The notes under the pieces: model-generated
What the model was told of the DNA's origin: nothing
What the model saw: only the letters and a program-made list of their open reading frames with translations
The model's database searches: none
Shown here: positions 8,154 through 16,716 of the stretch, piece by piece
Layout of the letters: each line of letters opens with the position of its first letter
Position numbering within the stretch: position 1 is the first letter of the stretch
Position numbers and translations under genes: made by a program
Assembly (NCBI RefSeq): GCF_027474845.2
Contig: NZ_CP107031.2
Coordinates: 434,001-498,000 of the forward strand
Length of the DNA stretch: 64,000 nt
Direction of reading: 5' to 3'
Origin: Maribacter aestuarii
GTDB taxonomy: Bacteria > Bacteroidota > Bacteroidia > Flavobacteriales > Flavobacteriaceae

Positions 8154-10406
8154 ATGACTCTTGTAAAAACTACTATCGGCAGACGTTCCTTTATGAAAAG
8201 TTCAGCTTTGGCCGGAGGTGGACTACTACTTGGTTTTAACTGGTTGGCATCCTGCAGTATGACTCCCGAAGAAGTAAATAATCTTCCCAAAGAGTGGTTT
8301 GAATTCAACGGATATCTTAAAATAGCGGACAATGGTCAGGTTACCATCATGTCCCCGAATCCAGAGGGTGGTCAAAATGTAAAGACTGCCATGCCCATGA
8401 TCGTTGCAGAGGAACTGGACATTGATTGGAAGGACGTTATCGTCGAACAAGCACCCTTAAATACCGATTTGTACAACCGTCAATTTATCGGTGGTAGTCA
8501 AGCCATTCGAACCAGTTGGGAAGGACTTCGCATGGCGGGTGCTTCTGCAAGGCACATGTTAAAAGCTGCTGCGGCGGAAGCATGGCAAGCACCCATTGAA
8601 GAAATTACCACGGAATCCGGACAAGTACTTCATAAATCAAGTAATAAATCGGTATCCTACGGCGAATTGGCCTCGGCAGCGGCACAAGTTTTGGTGCCTG
8701 AGGAAGTGGAATTAAAAGAGATCGATAATTTTAAAATCATAGGCACTTCAAAGAAGAACGTGGACGGACTCAAAATCGTAACCGGTAAACCGTTGTTCGG
8801 AATTGATACCCATGTTGAAGGTATGTTGACCGCAATGATCGTACATCCACCCGCTTTTGGAATGAAATTTAAATCTGTGGATGAAGCTTCCGTAAAATCG
8901 ATGCCCGGTATTCGCGATGTTTTTACGATTAAAGTTCTCGATGATGATTATGTGAGACAACATTTTGATACCTGTACCTTTCTTGAGGTTGTTGCCATCG
9001 TAGGAAATTCAACTTGGGAGGTCATGAATGCCAAAAATGCAATCGCGGTTGAATGGGAACCTTTTGAAACGTATACCGAAGAAAGGCAACCCTATCGAGG
9101 GCCACGGCAAACGCTGACGATTCCTTCAGGATTGGAAAGCAGCTCGGACCATAAAGTAAAGATGGCGGGCATGGCATCCGGAAAAGCTGAGATAGTCCGC
9201 AAGGATGGTAATCCAGAAGCAGCTTTCCAAAATGCTGTAAAAGTTATTGAGCGAACCTATACCGCTCCTTTCTTAGCGCACAACTGTATGGAGCCGATGA
9301 ACTTTTTTGCCGATGTAAAAAGTGATAGCGCCAAATTATCCGGGCCCCTTCAAAAAGCGGAACTTACCGAACAGGCTATCTCTGCGCGGTTAGGAATTCC
9401 TATTGAACAAATAGATATCGAACTGACGCGCCTAGGAGGCGGCTATGGGCGACGGTCCTATGCCCACTGGGCTTTGGAAGCAGCATTAATTTCTAAAAAA
9501 GTAAATGCGCCTGTTAAATTGGTTTATTCTCGTGAGGATGATATGACAGGCGGTATTTATCGTCCGGCGTATCAGGTTACGTATAAAGCTGCTTTAGATT
9601 CAAATAATAATTTGACGGCTATACATGTCAATGCCGGAGGAATTCCGGAAAGCCCACTGTATGCTGATAGATTTCCAGCCGGAGCTGTAGACAATTACCT
9701 CGCCGAAAGTTGGACAAGCAACACTAACATTACCATAGGTTCATTTCGGGCACCCCGCTCGAACTTTATGGCCAGTGCCGAACAGTCTTTTTTAGATGAA
9801 GTTGCAGATTCTGCAGGAAAAGATGCCATCGATTTTCGTTTGGAACTTTTGGCACGCGCAGCAAAAAATCCCGTAGGGGAGAAAAACGATTATGATGCGG
9901 AACGTTATGCAGGTGTCCTGAATTTGGTAAAAGAAAAATCGAATTGGGGCAATAGTGATTCTAGTACTAAGCGTGGAGTAGCAGCTTATTTCTGTCATAA
10001 TTCATATGCAGCACAAGTTGTAGATATCACGTGGGAAAATGAAAAACCTATTATTCAAAAAGTTACGTGTGCCATAGATTGCGGTATTGTTGTAAATCCT
10101 AATGCAGCTAGCAACCTCTGTGAAGGGGGAATAGTTGATGGTATTGGGAATGCTTTATACGGAGAACTTACCTTTAAGGATGGTGTTCCCCAAAAAAGTA
10201 ATTTCAATGGTTACCGCATGATTCGCATGAGCGAATCGCCCAAGGAAATCGACGTACATTTCGTTAAAAATGATATTGACCCAACCGGTTTAGGTGAGCC
10301 GACTTTTCCACCGATATTTGCTGCATTAGCCAACGCAATGTATAATGCTACTGGCAAGCGTTTTTATAATCAACCATTCATTAGCGAAATGGAAGAATTA
10401 ATGTAG
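8154..10406 (+). CDS. Molybdopterin-binding large subunit (IorB-like), copy 3
   Basis: A 750-residue paralogue of the preceding large subunit, beginning MTLVKTTIGRRSFMK with the same Tat motif and WLASC lipobox-like end. The cofactor loop reads GGGYGR instead of GGGFGR at residues 428-433, and the active-site loop GLGEPTFPP keeps the Glu at about 715. It follows copy 2 by 33 bases and has no 2Fe-2S gene of its own, so it must share a small subunit or use another electron partner. Codon use appears more A+T-rich than in copies 1 and 2. The triplicated large subunits probably have different substrates; this is inference. Confidence 0.9.
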   Translation: MTLVKTTIGRRSFMKSSALAGGGLLLGFNWLASCSMTPEEVNNLPKEWFEFNGYLKIADNGQVTIMSPNPEGGQNVKTAMPMIVAEELDIDWKDVIVEQAPLNTDLYNRQFIGGSQAIRTSWEGLRMAGASARHMLKAAAAEAWQAPIEEITTESGQVLHKSSNKSVSYGELASAAAQVLVPEEVELKEIDNFKIIGTSKKNVDGLKIVTGKPLFGIDTHVEGMLTAMIVHPPAFGMKFKSVDEASVKSMPGIRDVFTIKVLDDDYVRQHFDTCTFLEVVAIVGNSTWEVMNAKNAIAVEWEPFETYTEERQPYRGPRQTLTIPSGLESSSDHKVKMAGMASGKAEIVRKDGNPEAAFQNAVKVIERTYTAPFLAHNCMEPMNFFADVKSDSAKLSGPLQKAELTEQAISARLGIPIEQIDIELTRLGGGYGRRSYAHWALEAALISKKVNAPVKLVYSREDDMTGGIYRPAYQVTYKAALDSNNNLTAIHVNAGGIPESPLYADRFPAGAVDNYLAESWTSNTNITIGSFRAPRSNFMASAEQSFLDEVADSAGKDAIDFRLELLARAAKNPVGEKNDYDAERYAGVLNLVKEKSNWGNSDSSTKRGVAAYFCHNSYAAQVVDITWENEKPIIQKVTCAIDCGIVVNPNAASNLCEGGIVDGIGNALYGELTFKDGVPQKSNFNGYRMIRMSESPKEIDVHFVKNDIDPTGLGEPTFPPIFAALANAMYNATGKRFYNQPFISEMEELM

Positions 10407-10409
10407 CAG

Positions 10410-10444
10410 CTTCATTTTTCGAAAAATGGTCTTGAAAAATGAAG
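10410..10444 (+). terminator. Hairpin just after hydroxylase cluster
   Basis: An 11-base perfect inverted repeat (CTTCATTTTTC at 10410-10420 and GAAAAATGAAG at 10434-10444, 13-base loop) starts three bases after the stop codon. The stem is A+T-rich and no T-run follows, so it is at best a weak terminator or an mRNA 3-prime stabiliser. Confidence 0.35.
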
Positions 10445-10771
10445 GTCCTATGGTTCAACGCAATTTCTTTTAAAGGGTTTCTACTTATTACTTTTTCAAA
10501 TTACACTCATTGAAAGTGTATCAGAGGTAATTGATATTGAATTTTAGATTTAGATGATGTTCAGTTTACTAAGATTGATTTGTATAGAATAAATTTCTAC
10601 TATACTAACCTCATATTAAATTGTCAATTTCCAATATTCTTCTCAATAATTACAAAAGGCCTAATTATTTTATCATCCAAGTTAGGTCAGGTATTGATTT
10701 TTATTATGTGATATATATCATTTTACTTACGCGAGAAAAACAATAGATTCCTACAAACTAATTCCATTAGT
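10445..10771. other. A+T-rich intergenic region, no gene seen
   Basis: Between the hydroxylase cluster and the universal stress protein lie 365 bases without a plausible reading frame on either strand. Apart from the hairpin at its left end there is only A+T-rich sequence, which presumably includes the promoter of the gene at 10772. No good match to a -33/-7 pair was found. Confidence 0.5.
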
Positions 10772-11612
10772 ATGAAATCTATTCTCTACGCTACAGATTG
10801 CTCAAAACATGACGTTGATATTTTGAACTACGCCCATGAATTGTGTCATAAATTAAAAGCAAACCTCATTCTTTTGCACGTATTTAGTATTCCTCCCGTT
10901 CAATTTTCCACAATACGACCACGCAAGCATCTAAGTACCCATGCTAGCGATGAACAGCTAAATATACTAAAGGATTATGCCACAAAACATATAAAGCAGA
11001 ATGAAATAAAAACGCAGATCAGCTTTAAAGTGAAAGAAAACACATCTATTAGCGATGGGATTTTATCCTCCTTAAAGGAAGTGTCACCTGACCTCTTACT
11101 GGTCGGTATGAAAGATGGGCATACTGCGCGCGAGATATTTTCGGGGAGCATTGCCAAGGCCTTACTGGAAAAAGTCAATTGTCCGCTACTGATAGTACCA
11201 AACATGAAAAATTTCAAGAATATAAAAAAATCGTTTATGCTACAGACTTTGAAGAAGATGACATTCTTGCCATACAAAGACTAGTTGAAATTGCACAACC
11301 CTTAAACGCCGAGATCAATGTTGTGCATATATCCACAAAAGATGAACTTAAAGGAAATGTACGCATGGAATGGCTCAAAAAAAGCTACAAGAAAAAGTAG
11401 TCTATCATAATACTACTTTCAATATGGTTTCTCAAGACACCATATACGATGGATTGCGCAGCTATATCAATTCAAATAATGCCGATATAGTAGCCTTATT
11501 GGAACGGGAGGAGCATGGATTCTTTAAAAGACTTTTTCATAAAGATTTGACTAAAAAAATTGAATCGAATATTTCAATTCCTATGCTCAGTTTTAATCAG
11601 GCCTATCTATAG
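10772..11612 (+). pseudogene. Two-domain universal stress protein (UspA family), two frameshifts
   Basis: Three successive frames together encode one tandem UspA protein. Domain 1 (MKSILYATDCSKHDVDILNY to ALLEKVNCPLLIVPN) is typical, with GSIAKALLEK near the nucleotide-binding end. The frame breaks at the A7 run 11224-11230; one more A gives NFKNIKKIVYATDF, the start of domain 2. A second break is at the A7 run 11377-11383; one more A gives EWLKKKLQEKVVYHN and restores the frame to the stop at 11612. The repaired protein has 280 residues, normal for the Bacteroidota two-domain type. Both breaks lie in long A runs, so a true pseudogene and an assembly error are both possible. UspA proteins help cells survive stress. 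Confidence 0.8.
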
Positions 11613-11815
11613 AGACCTTTATAGAATATTGAATATACTCTTAGCTTCTGTGCCTGCCAAGCGACCTATAAAAGTGAAATTAGATGAACTATTACTTTGC
11701 TAACAAGGAATACATATGGGATAAAAACTAAAACGATTTTCTTAAGAACTTAGAATAAAATAAAGGAGCGAAAACAGAAAGAATTAAGAATTTTATTCAG
11801 AAAATCTAATAAAAA

Positions 11816-12103
11816 ATGAAACAAACAACTTACTTAGCATTAACGATTATTACACTTATATTTATCGTTGTATTCACACTTCAAAACACTGATGAAGTAA
11901 GTATTACCCTATTATTTTGGAATATTAAAACTTCAATGGCCTTATTAATCTTTTCTTTATTCTCTTTTGGGATTATAATTGCAATTTTTGTTTTAACTCC
12001 AATAATTATTGCTCTTAAATCTAAGTTGAAAAAAGATGAAAAAATTATTTCCGAATTAAGAGAAACCAAAGAGGTTTTTTCTGAAGAGGAAGTCAAAAAA
12101 TGA
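11816..12103 (+). CDS. LapA / DUF1049 small membrane protein
   Basis: A 95-residue protein with two membrane helices (about residues 4-22 and 40-66) separated by the QNTDEVSITLLFWNIKTSMA segment characteristic of the lipopolysaccharide assembly protein A (DUF1049) family. The C-terminal tail (KSKLKKDEKIISELRETK) is charged and predicted cytoplasmic and coiled. In Enterobacteria LapA acts with LapB in envelope assembly; in Bacteroidota the role is not established. The gene stands alone, with 203 bases upstream and 411 downstream that hold no gene. Family membership is fairly sure. Confidence 0.75.
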   Translation: MKQTTYLALTIITLIFIVVFTLQNTDEVSITLLFWNIKTSMALLIFSLFSFGIIIAIFVLTPIIIALKSKLKKDEKIISELRETKEVFSEEEVKK

Positions 12104-12514
12104 ATAACAACTTGCTACGATAAATGGTATATTTAATTGCTAGATATTTGTGAAATCAGGAGTTATACTTTATTCATAGTTCCTCGTAATCTGAAAGAAT
12201 ATAACTCCGAAATGGGCATCTAGTTACCAATGCGTTTCCAAAAATCGCCGTATCCTCCGAAAACGGCCTCTTTGGGATTTATCGCACATCGGTAATCTCG
12301 AATCCAAAAAGTACTAAAAGATATTTTCTGGAATTTTTTATGGATATTTTACTAGATTTTGATAAAAATAAACCTGGCTTCCCATAGTGCAGGATTTTTT
12401 GACTTTTTCAAAGTTCCTTAAAACGAATTTCTAGTAGTTCTTGATAAAAATTGACCATCGTAATTTTCAATTAAATCCTACGACCAAGTTCCTGAACTTA
12501 TTAATCTAGATTAT
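12104..12514. other. Non-coding stretch with hairpin; possible decayed or repetitive element
   Basis: No intact gene was found in these 411 bases. The left half has a 9-base inverted repeat (12159-12208) followed by an unusually G+C-rich patch (about 12208-12300) in otherwise A+T-rich DNA. The patch gives minus-strand frames of 20-40 codons broken by stops, so decayed coding sequence or a dispersed non-coding repeat are both possible. The right half looks like ordinary upstream DNA for the pirin gene. Confidence 0.4.
12159..12208. repeat. Inverted repeat with 32-base loop
   Basis: GGAGTTATA at 12159-12167 is the exact reverse complement of TATAACTCC at 12200-12208. It could form a hairpin in RNA or mark the end of a small mobile or repetitive element; no T-run follows, so it is not a standard terminator. 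Confidence 0.4.
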
Positions 12515-13228
12515 ATGAAAACTGTACTTCACGAAGCAAATACACGAGGGCATGCCAATCATGGTTGGTTAGATTCCCATCACAGCTTCAGTTTTGCCAA
12601 TTATTACAATCCGGAACGCATGAATTTTGGAGTATTAAGGGTATTGAACGATGATGTGGTTTCCGGTGGTAGGGGTTTCGGTACCCATCCTCATAACAAC
12701 ATGGAAATCATATCGATACCGTTAGAGGGGGATTTACAGCACATGGATGATATGGGGAACTCCACCATTATTAGGGAAGGAGATATACAAGTTATGAGTG
12801 CCGGTACCGGGGTTTCGCATAGTGAATACAATAAAAACAAGGATGAAGCGGTAAAATTTCTTCAAATCTGGATTATTCCCAAAAAACAGAATGTAAGCCC
12901 CAGATATGACCAGATATCCATTGCCGATGTAAAGACCCCGAATGAATTCAATCAAATTCTTTCGCCCAACGCCGACGACCAAGGGGTTTGGATTCATCAG
13001 GACGCTTGGTTTCATCTAGGTGATTTTGATGCGGGAATAACTAAGGTTTACAATCTTAAAAAGGCTAAAAACGGTGTTTATATTTTTGTACTGGAAGGAA
13101 CTGTTGAGGTCAATGGACAACGTCTGGAAAGTCGGGATGGTTACGGCATTTGGGACTCCGAGAGTTTTGATTTCATCTCAATTTCAAATTCGGAAGTATT
13201 GGTCATGGAAATTCCCATGGAGATGTAA
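12515..13228 (+). CDS. Pirin family protein (YhhW-like)
   Basis: A 237-residue bicupin of the pirin family. The opening (HANHGWLDSHHSFSFANYY) and the metal-binding cupin core (GFGTHPHNNMEIISIPLEGD, with the His pair and Glu, and later GVSHSEYN) are diagnostic. Relatives bind iron, and some such as E. coli YhhW have quercetinase activity; others are regulators. The length is typical for the short bacterial form. It stands alone, 64 bases before the fatty acid transporter. The family is certain but the cellular role is not. Confidence 0.93.
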   Translation: MKTVLHEANTRGHANHGWLDSHHSFSFANYYNPERMNFGVLRVLNDDVVSGGRGFGTHPHNNMEIISIPLEGDLQHMDDMGNSTIIREGDIQVMSAGTGVSHSEYNKNKDEAVKFLQIWIIPKKQNVSPRYDQISIADVKTPNEFNQILSPNADDQGVWIHQDAWFHLGDFDAGITKVYNLKKAKNGVYIFVLEGTVEVNGQRLESRDGYGIWDSESFDFISISNSEVLVMEIPMEM

Positions 13229-13292
13229 AGGCAATAATTTTTTGTGATTAATTGTCTATTTTTCCGAAGGATAAAAGTGCTTTCGGAAATTT

Positions 13293-14696
13293 ATGATAAC
13301 AAAGATTGGTCAGAAATTCGCGGACGGTTTCGTCAAATATATGCCCAGCGCATTTGTTTTTGCCTTGATACTAACATTGGTCGCTATTCTTGCGGCATTT
13401 TTTCTAACCTCCTCCACCCCGTTAACAATACTATCAGGATGGTTCAATGGCTTTTGGTCCCTGCTCGCTTTTGGCATGCAGATAGCCCTCATTATCGTTA
13501 CGGCATATAGCATAGCCCAATCTACTCCTGTGGAAAAAGCTATAGATTTTATTGCGAACTACATACGTACTCCAAAACAAGTTTATTTTTGGGTTGTTCT
13601 TATCGGTGGTCTACTTTCACTCATCAGTTTTGGGATGGTAGTAGTTGTGGCTATCTTGGGCCGAGCCTTGGCACAGAGGGTTAAAGGGATTAACTACCCC
13701 TTTTTAATTGCCTGTGTTTATTTTTCAATGAACGGATGGGTTACCGGGGCATCCAGCTCTATCTCGCTGTTGTTAAACACCCCGGATAATTTTTTAATTT
13801 CCGAGGGTATTCTTACCGATGTTATTCCTACTTCTTTTACACTCGGGGCTTTTTTAAATGTGGCCATGATTTTACTTTTTCTCATCTTAGGCCCTATTCT
13901 ATTTTTGTTTTTGGCTCCCGAACATGCTGAAGGAAAAGAATTGAGTCAATTGATGGAAGACAAAGGGTTTTCAAAAGAAAAATCGATTATGGAAGAGGCA
14001 AAATCCTATCAATTACCCACTAAATCGGTTTCAGATTTTTTAAACAATGCGCAATGGCTCCAGCTCACAATCGTTCTTTTAGGAGGTGTTTATATTGTTC
14101 ATCACTTTATCACGAATGGCTTTGACCTAAATTTTAACATCATGATTTTTATCTTCATGATGTTAGGGTTATTGCTACACAAAACACCGCTTAGATATAG
14201 TATTTCCATGCAGCGGGCCAGTCAAAATATTTCGGGTATACTTTTTCAATATCCATTTTATGCTGGAATAATGGGCATTATGTTGTCCACCGGACTGGGC
14301 ACCCTTATTGGTAACCAACTAAGTTCGGTTGCAACTTTAGAGTCCTATCCTTTCTTTGCCTATGTCGCCGGTGGCATGGTGAATTTTGCTATTCCTTCCG
14401 CAGGTGGTGAATTTGCGGTTATTGGCCCCAGCATAATTCAAGTGGTCCAAAACTTGGGTATGGATGCTGGTCTGGCCAATGAACAGATTACTAAAATGAT
14501 TGCCAGAGCATCCATGTCCGTGGCCTATGGTGAAAGCCTCAGCAACCTTTTACAACCCTTTTATTTATTAGTCGTTTTCCCTGTGATGGGAATTGGTGTA
14601 AAGCTCCAGGCAAGGGACATTATAGGATACTTGGTAATTCCCTTTATTCTATTTTTCATCCTACAGTCCCTTTTTGTGCTTTATATACCTATTTAA
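13293..14696 (+). CDS. Short-chain fatty acid transporter (AtoE / TIGR00366 family)
   Basis: A 467-residue polytopic membrane protein, beginning MITKIGQKFADGFVKYMPSA as in the AtoE family of short-chain fatty acid carriers. About ten to twelve hydrophobic segments are visible, with conserved stretches such as VNFAIPSAGGEFAVIGPSII and ASMSVAYGESLSNLLQPF. It would sit in the inner membrane and import acetoacetate, butyrate or similar acids. The start at 13293 is preceded by 64 bases after pirin. No fatty-acid catabolic genes are adjacent, so the substrate stays open. Downstream begins a probable peptidase operon. Confidence 0.88.
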   Translation: MITKIGQKFADGFVKYMPSAFVFALILTLVAILAAFFLTSSTPLTILSGWFNGFWSLLAFGMQIALIIVTAYSIAQSTPVEKAIDFIANYIRTPKQVYFWVVLIGGLLSLISFGMVVVVAILGRALAQRVKGINYPFLIACVYFSMNGWVTGASSSISLLLNTPDNFLISEGILTDVIPTSFTLGAFLNVAMILLFLILGPILFLFLAPEHAEGKELSQLMEDKGFSKEKSIMEEAKSYQLPTKSVSDFLNNAQWLQLTIVLLGGVYIVHHFITNGFDLNFNIMIFIFMMLGLLLHKTPLRYSISMQRASQNISGILFQYPFYAGIMGIMLSTGLGTLIGNQLSSVATLESYPFFAYVAGGMVNFAIPSAGGEFAVIGPSIIQVVQNLGMDAGLANEQITKMIARASMSVAYGESLSNLLQPFYLLVVFPVMGIGVKLQARDIIGYLVIPFILFFILQSLFVLYIPI

Positions 14697-14729
14697 AAGG
14701 TAGTTCTTCATCCTTTTTAAGCTAGTTCG

Positions 14730-14737
14730 TATATTTA
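14730..14737 (+). promoter_or_regulatory. Candidate -7 box before M20 peptidase
   Basis: TATATTTA matches seven of eight positions of TAnnTTTG and lies 17 bases before the ATG at 14755. It could start a transcript covering the genes from 14755 to 19117, which are closely spaced. No convincing -33 box was seen. Confidence 0.3.
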
Positions 14738-14754
14738 ACCAAATTGAAAATTAT

Positions 14755-16227
14755 ATGAGAATAATCAAAAAGGCACTCTTTTTATTGGGTGTCGCCCTGG
14801 CGTTGCTAATTACTTATTTATTGATGAATGCCTACAATTTCAAATCAAAACAAATAACCGTAGAAGCTGTAACTCCAGTAAAAATTGATAAAAGTGCTAT
14901 TCAAAATTTTTCAAAAGCCTTACAGATAAAAACAGTCTCACCAGAAAATACGGTAGATTTCGACTCGGTCGAATTTAAAAAATTCAACGACTTCGTTTCA
15001 GAAACCTATCCTTTGATGGATTCTCTTTTGGAAAAGAAGATTTTTAACTCATTCAGTCATTTGTATTATTGGCAGGGAACTGATGCTTCTTTAAAACCTA
15101 TTCTAATGATGGGACATTTAGACGTGGTTCCTATCATTGAAAAAAACCTTCCCGAATGGAAAGTAGCGCCATTTAGTGGTGCAATTGAAAATGATACGAT
15201 TTGGGGTCGAGGGGCCATAGACGATAAGGTCGGGGTCATTGGAATAATGGAAGCTGTGGAGTTGCTTTTAAAACAAAACTACACTCCAAAACGAAGTTAC
15301 TATTTTGCCTTTGGCCATGACGAAGAAATCGGCGGCCCCAACGGCGCTATTGCCATGGCAAAATACTTGAAGGAACAGGGAGTTACTGTAGAATTTATAA
15401 TGGATGAGGGAGGCGTTATTGCTGACGGTTTAATTCCGGATATCACTAAAGAAGTCGCCCTAATCGGTACGGCGGAGAAAGGTTACTTGACCTTAAATCT
15501 TGCGGTTAAAATTGAGGGAGGACATTCTTCCATGCCAGGCAAGGAAACCGACATAGACGTAATGTCCAACGCGATCACAAGACTTAAAAACAATCAATTA
15601 CAGCCAAAAATTACGATTCCCTTACAAGGTTTTATGGAGTATTTAGGGCCAGAAATGCCTTTTGTGAACAAAGTGGTTTTTGCGAACAGCGGTCTTTTGG
15701 AACCACTAATCCTTAATCTTTATGAGAACAGTGCTTCTGGAAATGCGCTGATACGCACTACGACTTCCCCGACTATTTTCAACAGTGGTATAAAGGACAA
15801 CATAATACCCCAGCGTGCCAATGCAACCGTAAATTTTAGGGTTTTACCCGAAACAACCATTGATGATGTCATTACCCATGTAAAAACTACCATTAACGAT
15901 GAGAGAATAACGATTACCAAAGGAGCTACTATAACTGAGGCTTCCAGCCTTTCCAAAACTGATTCTTTTGGTTTTAATGCCTTGAACAAAACAATATTAC
16001 AATTGTTCCCAGAGGTTTTGGTTTCTCCAAATTTGGTTGTAGGTGCTACGGATTCGAGGCATTACAAGGATATTTCCGATGATATATATCGGTTTTCGCC
16101 CATACACCTAAACGATAATACCAAAAAGTCCTTTCATGGACTGAACGAACGTTTGGCCGTGGCTGATTTTTATGATGCCATCCAATTCTATGTACAGCTT
16201 ATTAAAAATACTAATGAAACTAGCTAG
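14755..16227 (+). CDS. Membrane-anchored M20 family metallopeptidase (carboxypeptidase S-like)
   Basis: A 490-residue zinc peptidase with an N-terminal membrane anchor (residues 6-26). Metal ligands and catalytic residues are in place: H121 and D123 in MMGHLDVVPI, D156 in GRGAIDDK, the E190-E191 pair in FGHDEEIGG, and a C-terminal His in SFHGLNERLA. The dimerisation lid lies between. The overall form resembles yeast carboxypeptidase S (M20A), acting on dipeptides or N-acyl amino acids, probably facing the periplasm. It starts a run of four closely spaced genes ending at 19117. Confidence 0.9.
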   Translation: MRIIKKALFLLGVALALLITYLLMNAYNFKSKQITVEAVTPVKIDKSAIQNFSKALQIKTVSPENTVDFDSVEFKKFNDFVSETYPLMDSLLEKKIFNSFSHLYYWQGTDASLKPILMMGHLDVVPIIEKNLPEWKVAPFSGAIENDTIWGRGAIDDKVGVIGIMEAVELLLKQNYTPKRSYYFAFGHDEEIGGPNGAIAMAKYLKEQGVTVEFIMDEGGVIADGLIPDITKEVALIGTAEKGYLTLNLAVKIEGGHSSMPGKETDIDVMSNAITRLKNNQLQPKITIPLQGFMEYLGPEMPFVNKVVFANSGLLEPLILNLYENSASGNALIRTTTSPTIFNSGIKDNIIPQRANATVNFRVLPETTIDDVITHVKTTINDERITITKGATITEASSLSKTDSFGFNALNKTILQLFPEVLVSPNLVVGATDSRHYKDISDDIYRFSPIHLNDNTKKSFHGLNERLAVADFYDAIQFYVQLIKNTNETS

Positions 16228-16248
16228 TTTCTCTTCAAATCAGAATGT

Positions 16249-16692
16249 ATGAATAAAATACTTACCTTTTTCAAGTCGAAGATTGGAAAGGATTCAAAAG
16301 ACTCCATTTCTCCCTTAATGCAATGGTTGAATCCTAAGATTATCAGCGCTGATGAGGGACAGCTTGAATTTTCTCATACCGTTAGAAAGGAAATGACCAA
16401 TCCTTTACATATTTTACATGGGGGAATTACGGCTGCCATTATCGATGACGCCATTGGTGCAGCAGTATATTCTTTAAACAATACCCACGCTTATACCACC
16501 GTAAACTTAAATGTGAACTATTTTAAATCAGCCAAGGCCGGAGATACCATCATAGCACAGACCAATATTGTAAAAAAGGGCAACCAAATCATGAACGCGG
16601 AATGTCTCATTTGGAATTCCGATAAAACCAGTCTTATCGCTAAAGGTAATTCCAACCTCATCAAAACTAAAATAGAGCTGAACAATAGTTAA
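16249..16692 (+). CDS. PaaI-family hotdog thioesterase
   Basis: A 147-residue hotdog-fold protein. The segment HILHGGITAAIIDDAIGAAV holds the H57-G-G turn and acidic D66/D67 of the PaaI/YbgC-like thioesterases that hydrolyse acyl-CoA esters in the cytoplasm. VNLNVNYFKSAKAGDTI is the usual central strand. It lies 21 bases after the M20 peptidase and 24 before the PLP enzyme, so it is probably co-transcribed, but the acyl-CoA is unknown. Confidence 0.88.
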   Translation: MNKILTFFKSKIGKDSKDSISPLMQWLNPKIISADEGQLEFSHTVRKEMTNPLHILHGGITAAIIDDAIGAAVYSLNNTHAYTTVNLNVNYFKSAKAGDTIIAQTNIVKKGNQIMNAECLIWNSDKTSLIAKGNSNLIKTKIELNNS

Positions 16693-16716
16693 GAGCAAAA
16701 CCCTATCTTTAGGTAT

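Noticed and set aside
13244-13510. Plus-strand open frame overlapping the start of the fatty acid transporter
   Set aside because: It lies in a different frame from the clear AtoE-family protein that begins at 13293, has no recognisable family features and is a shadow of that gene.
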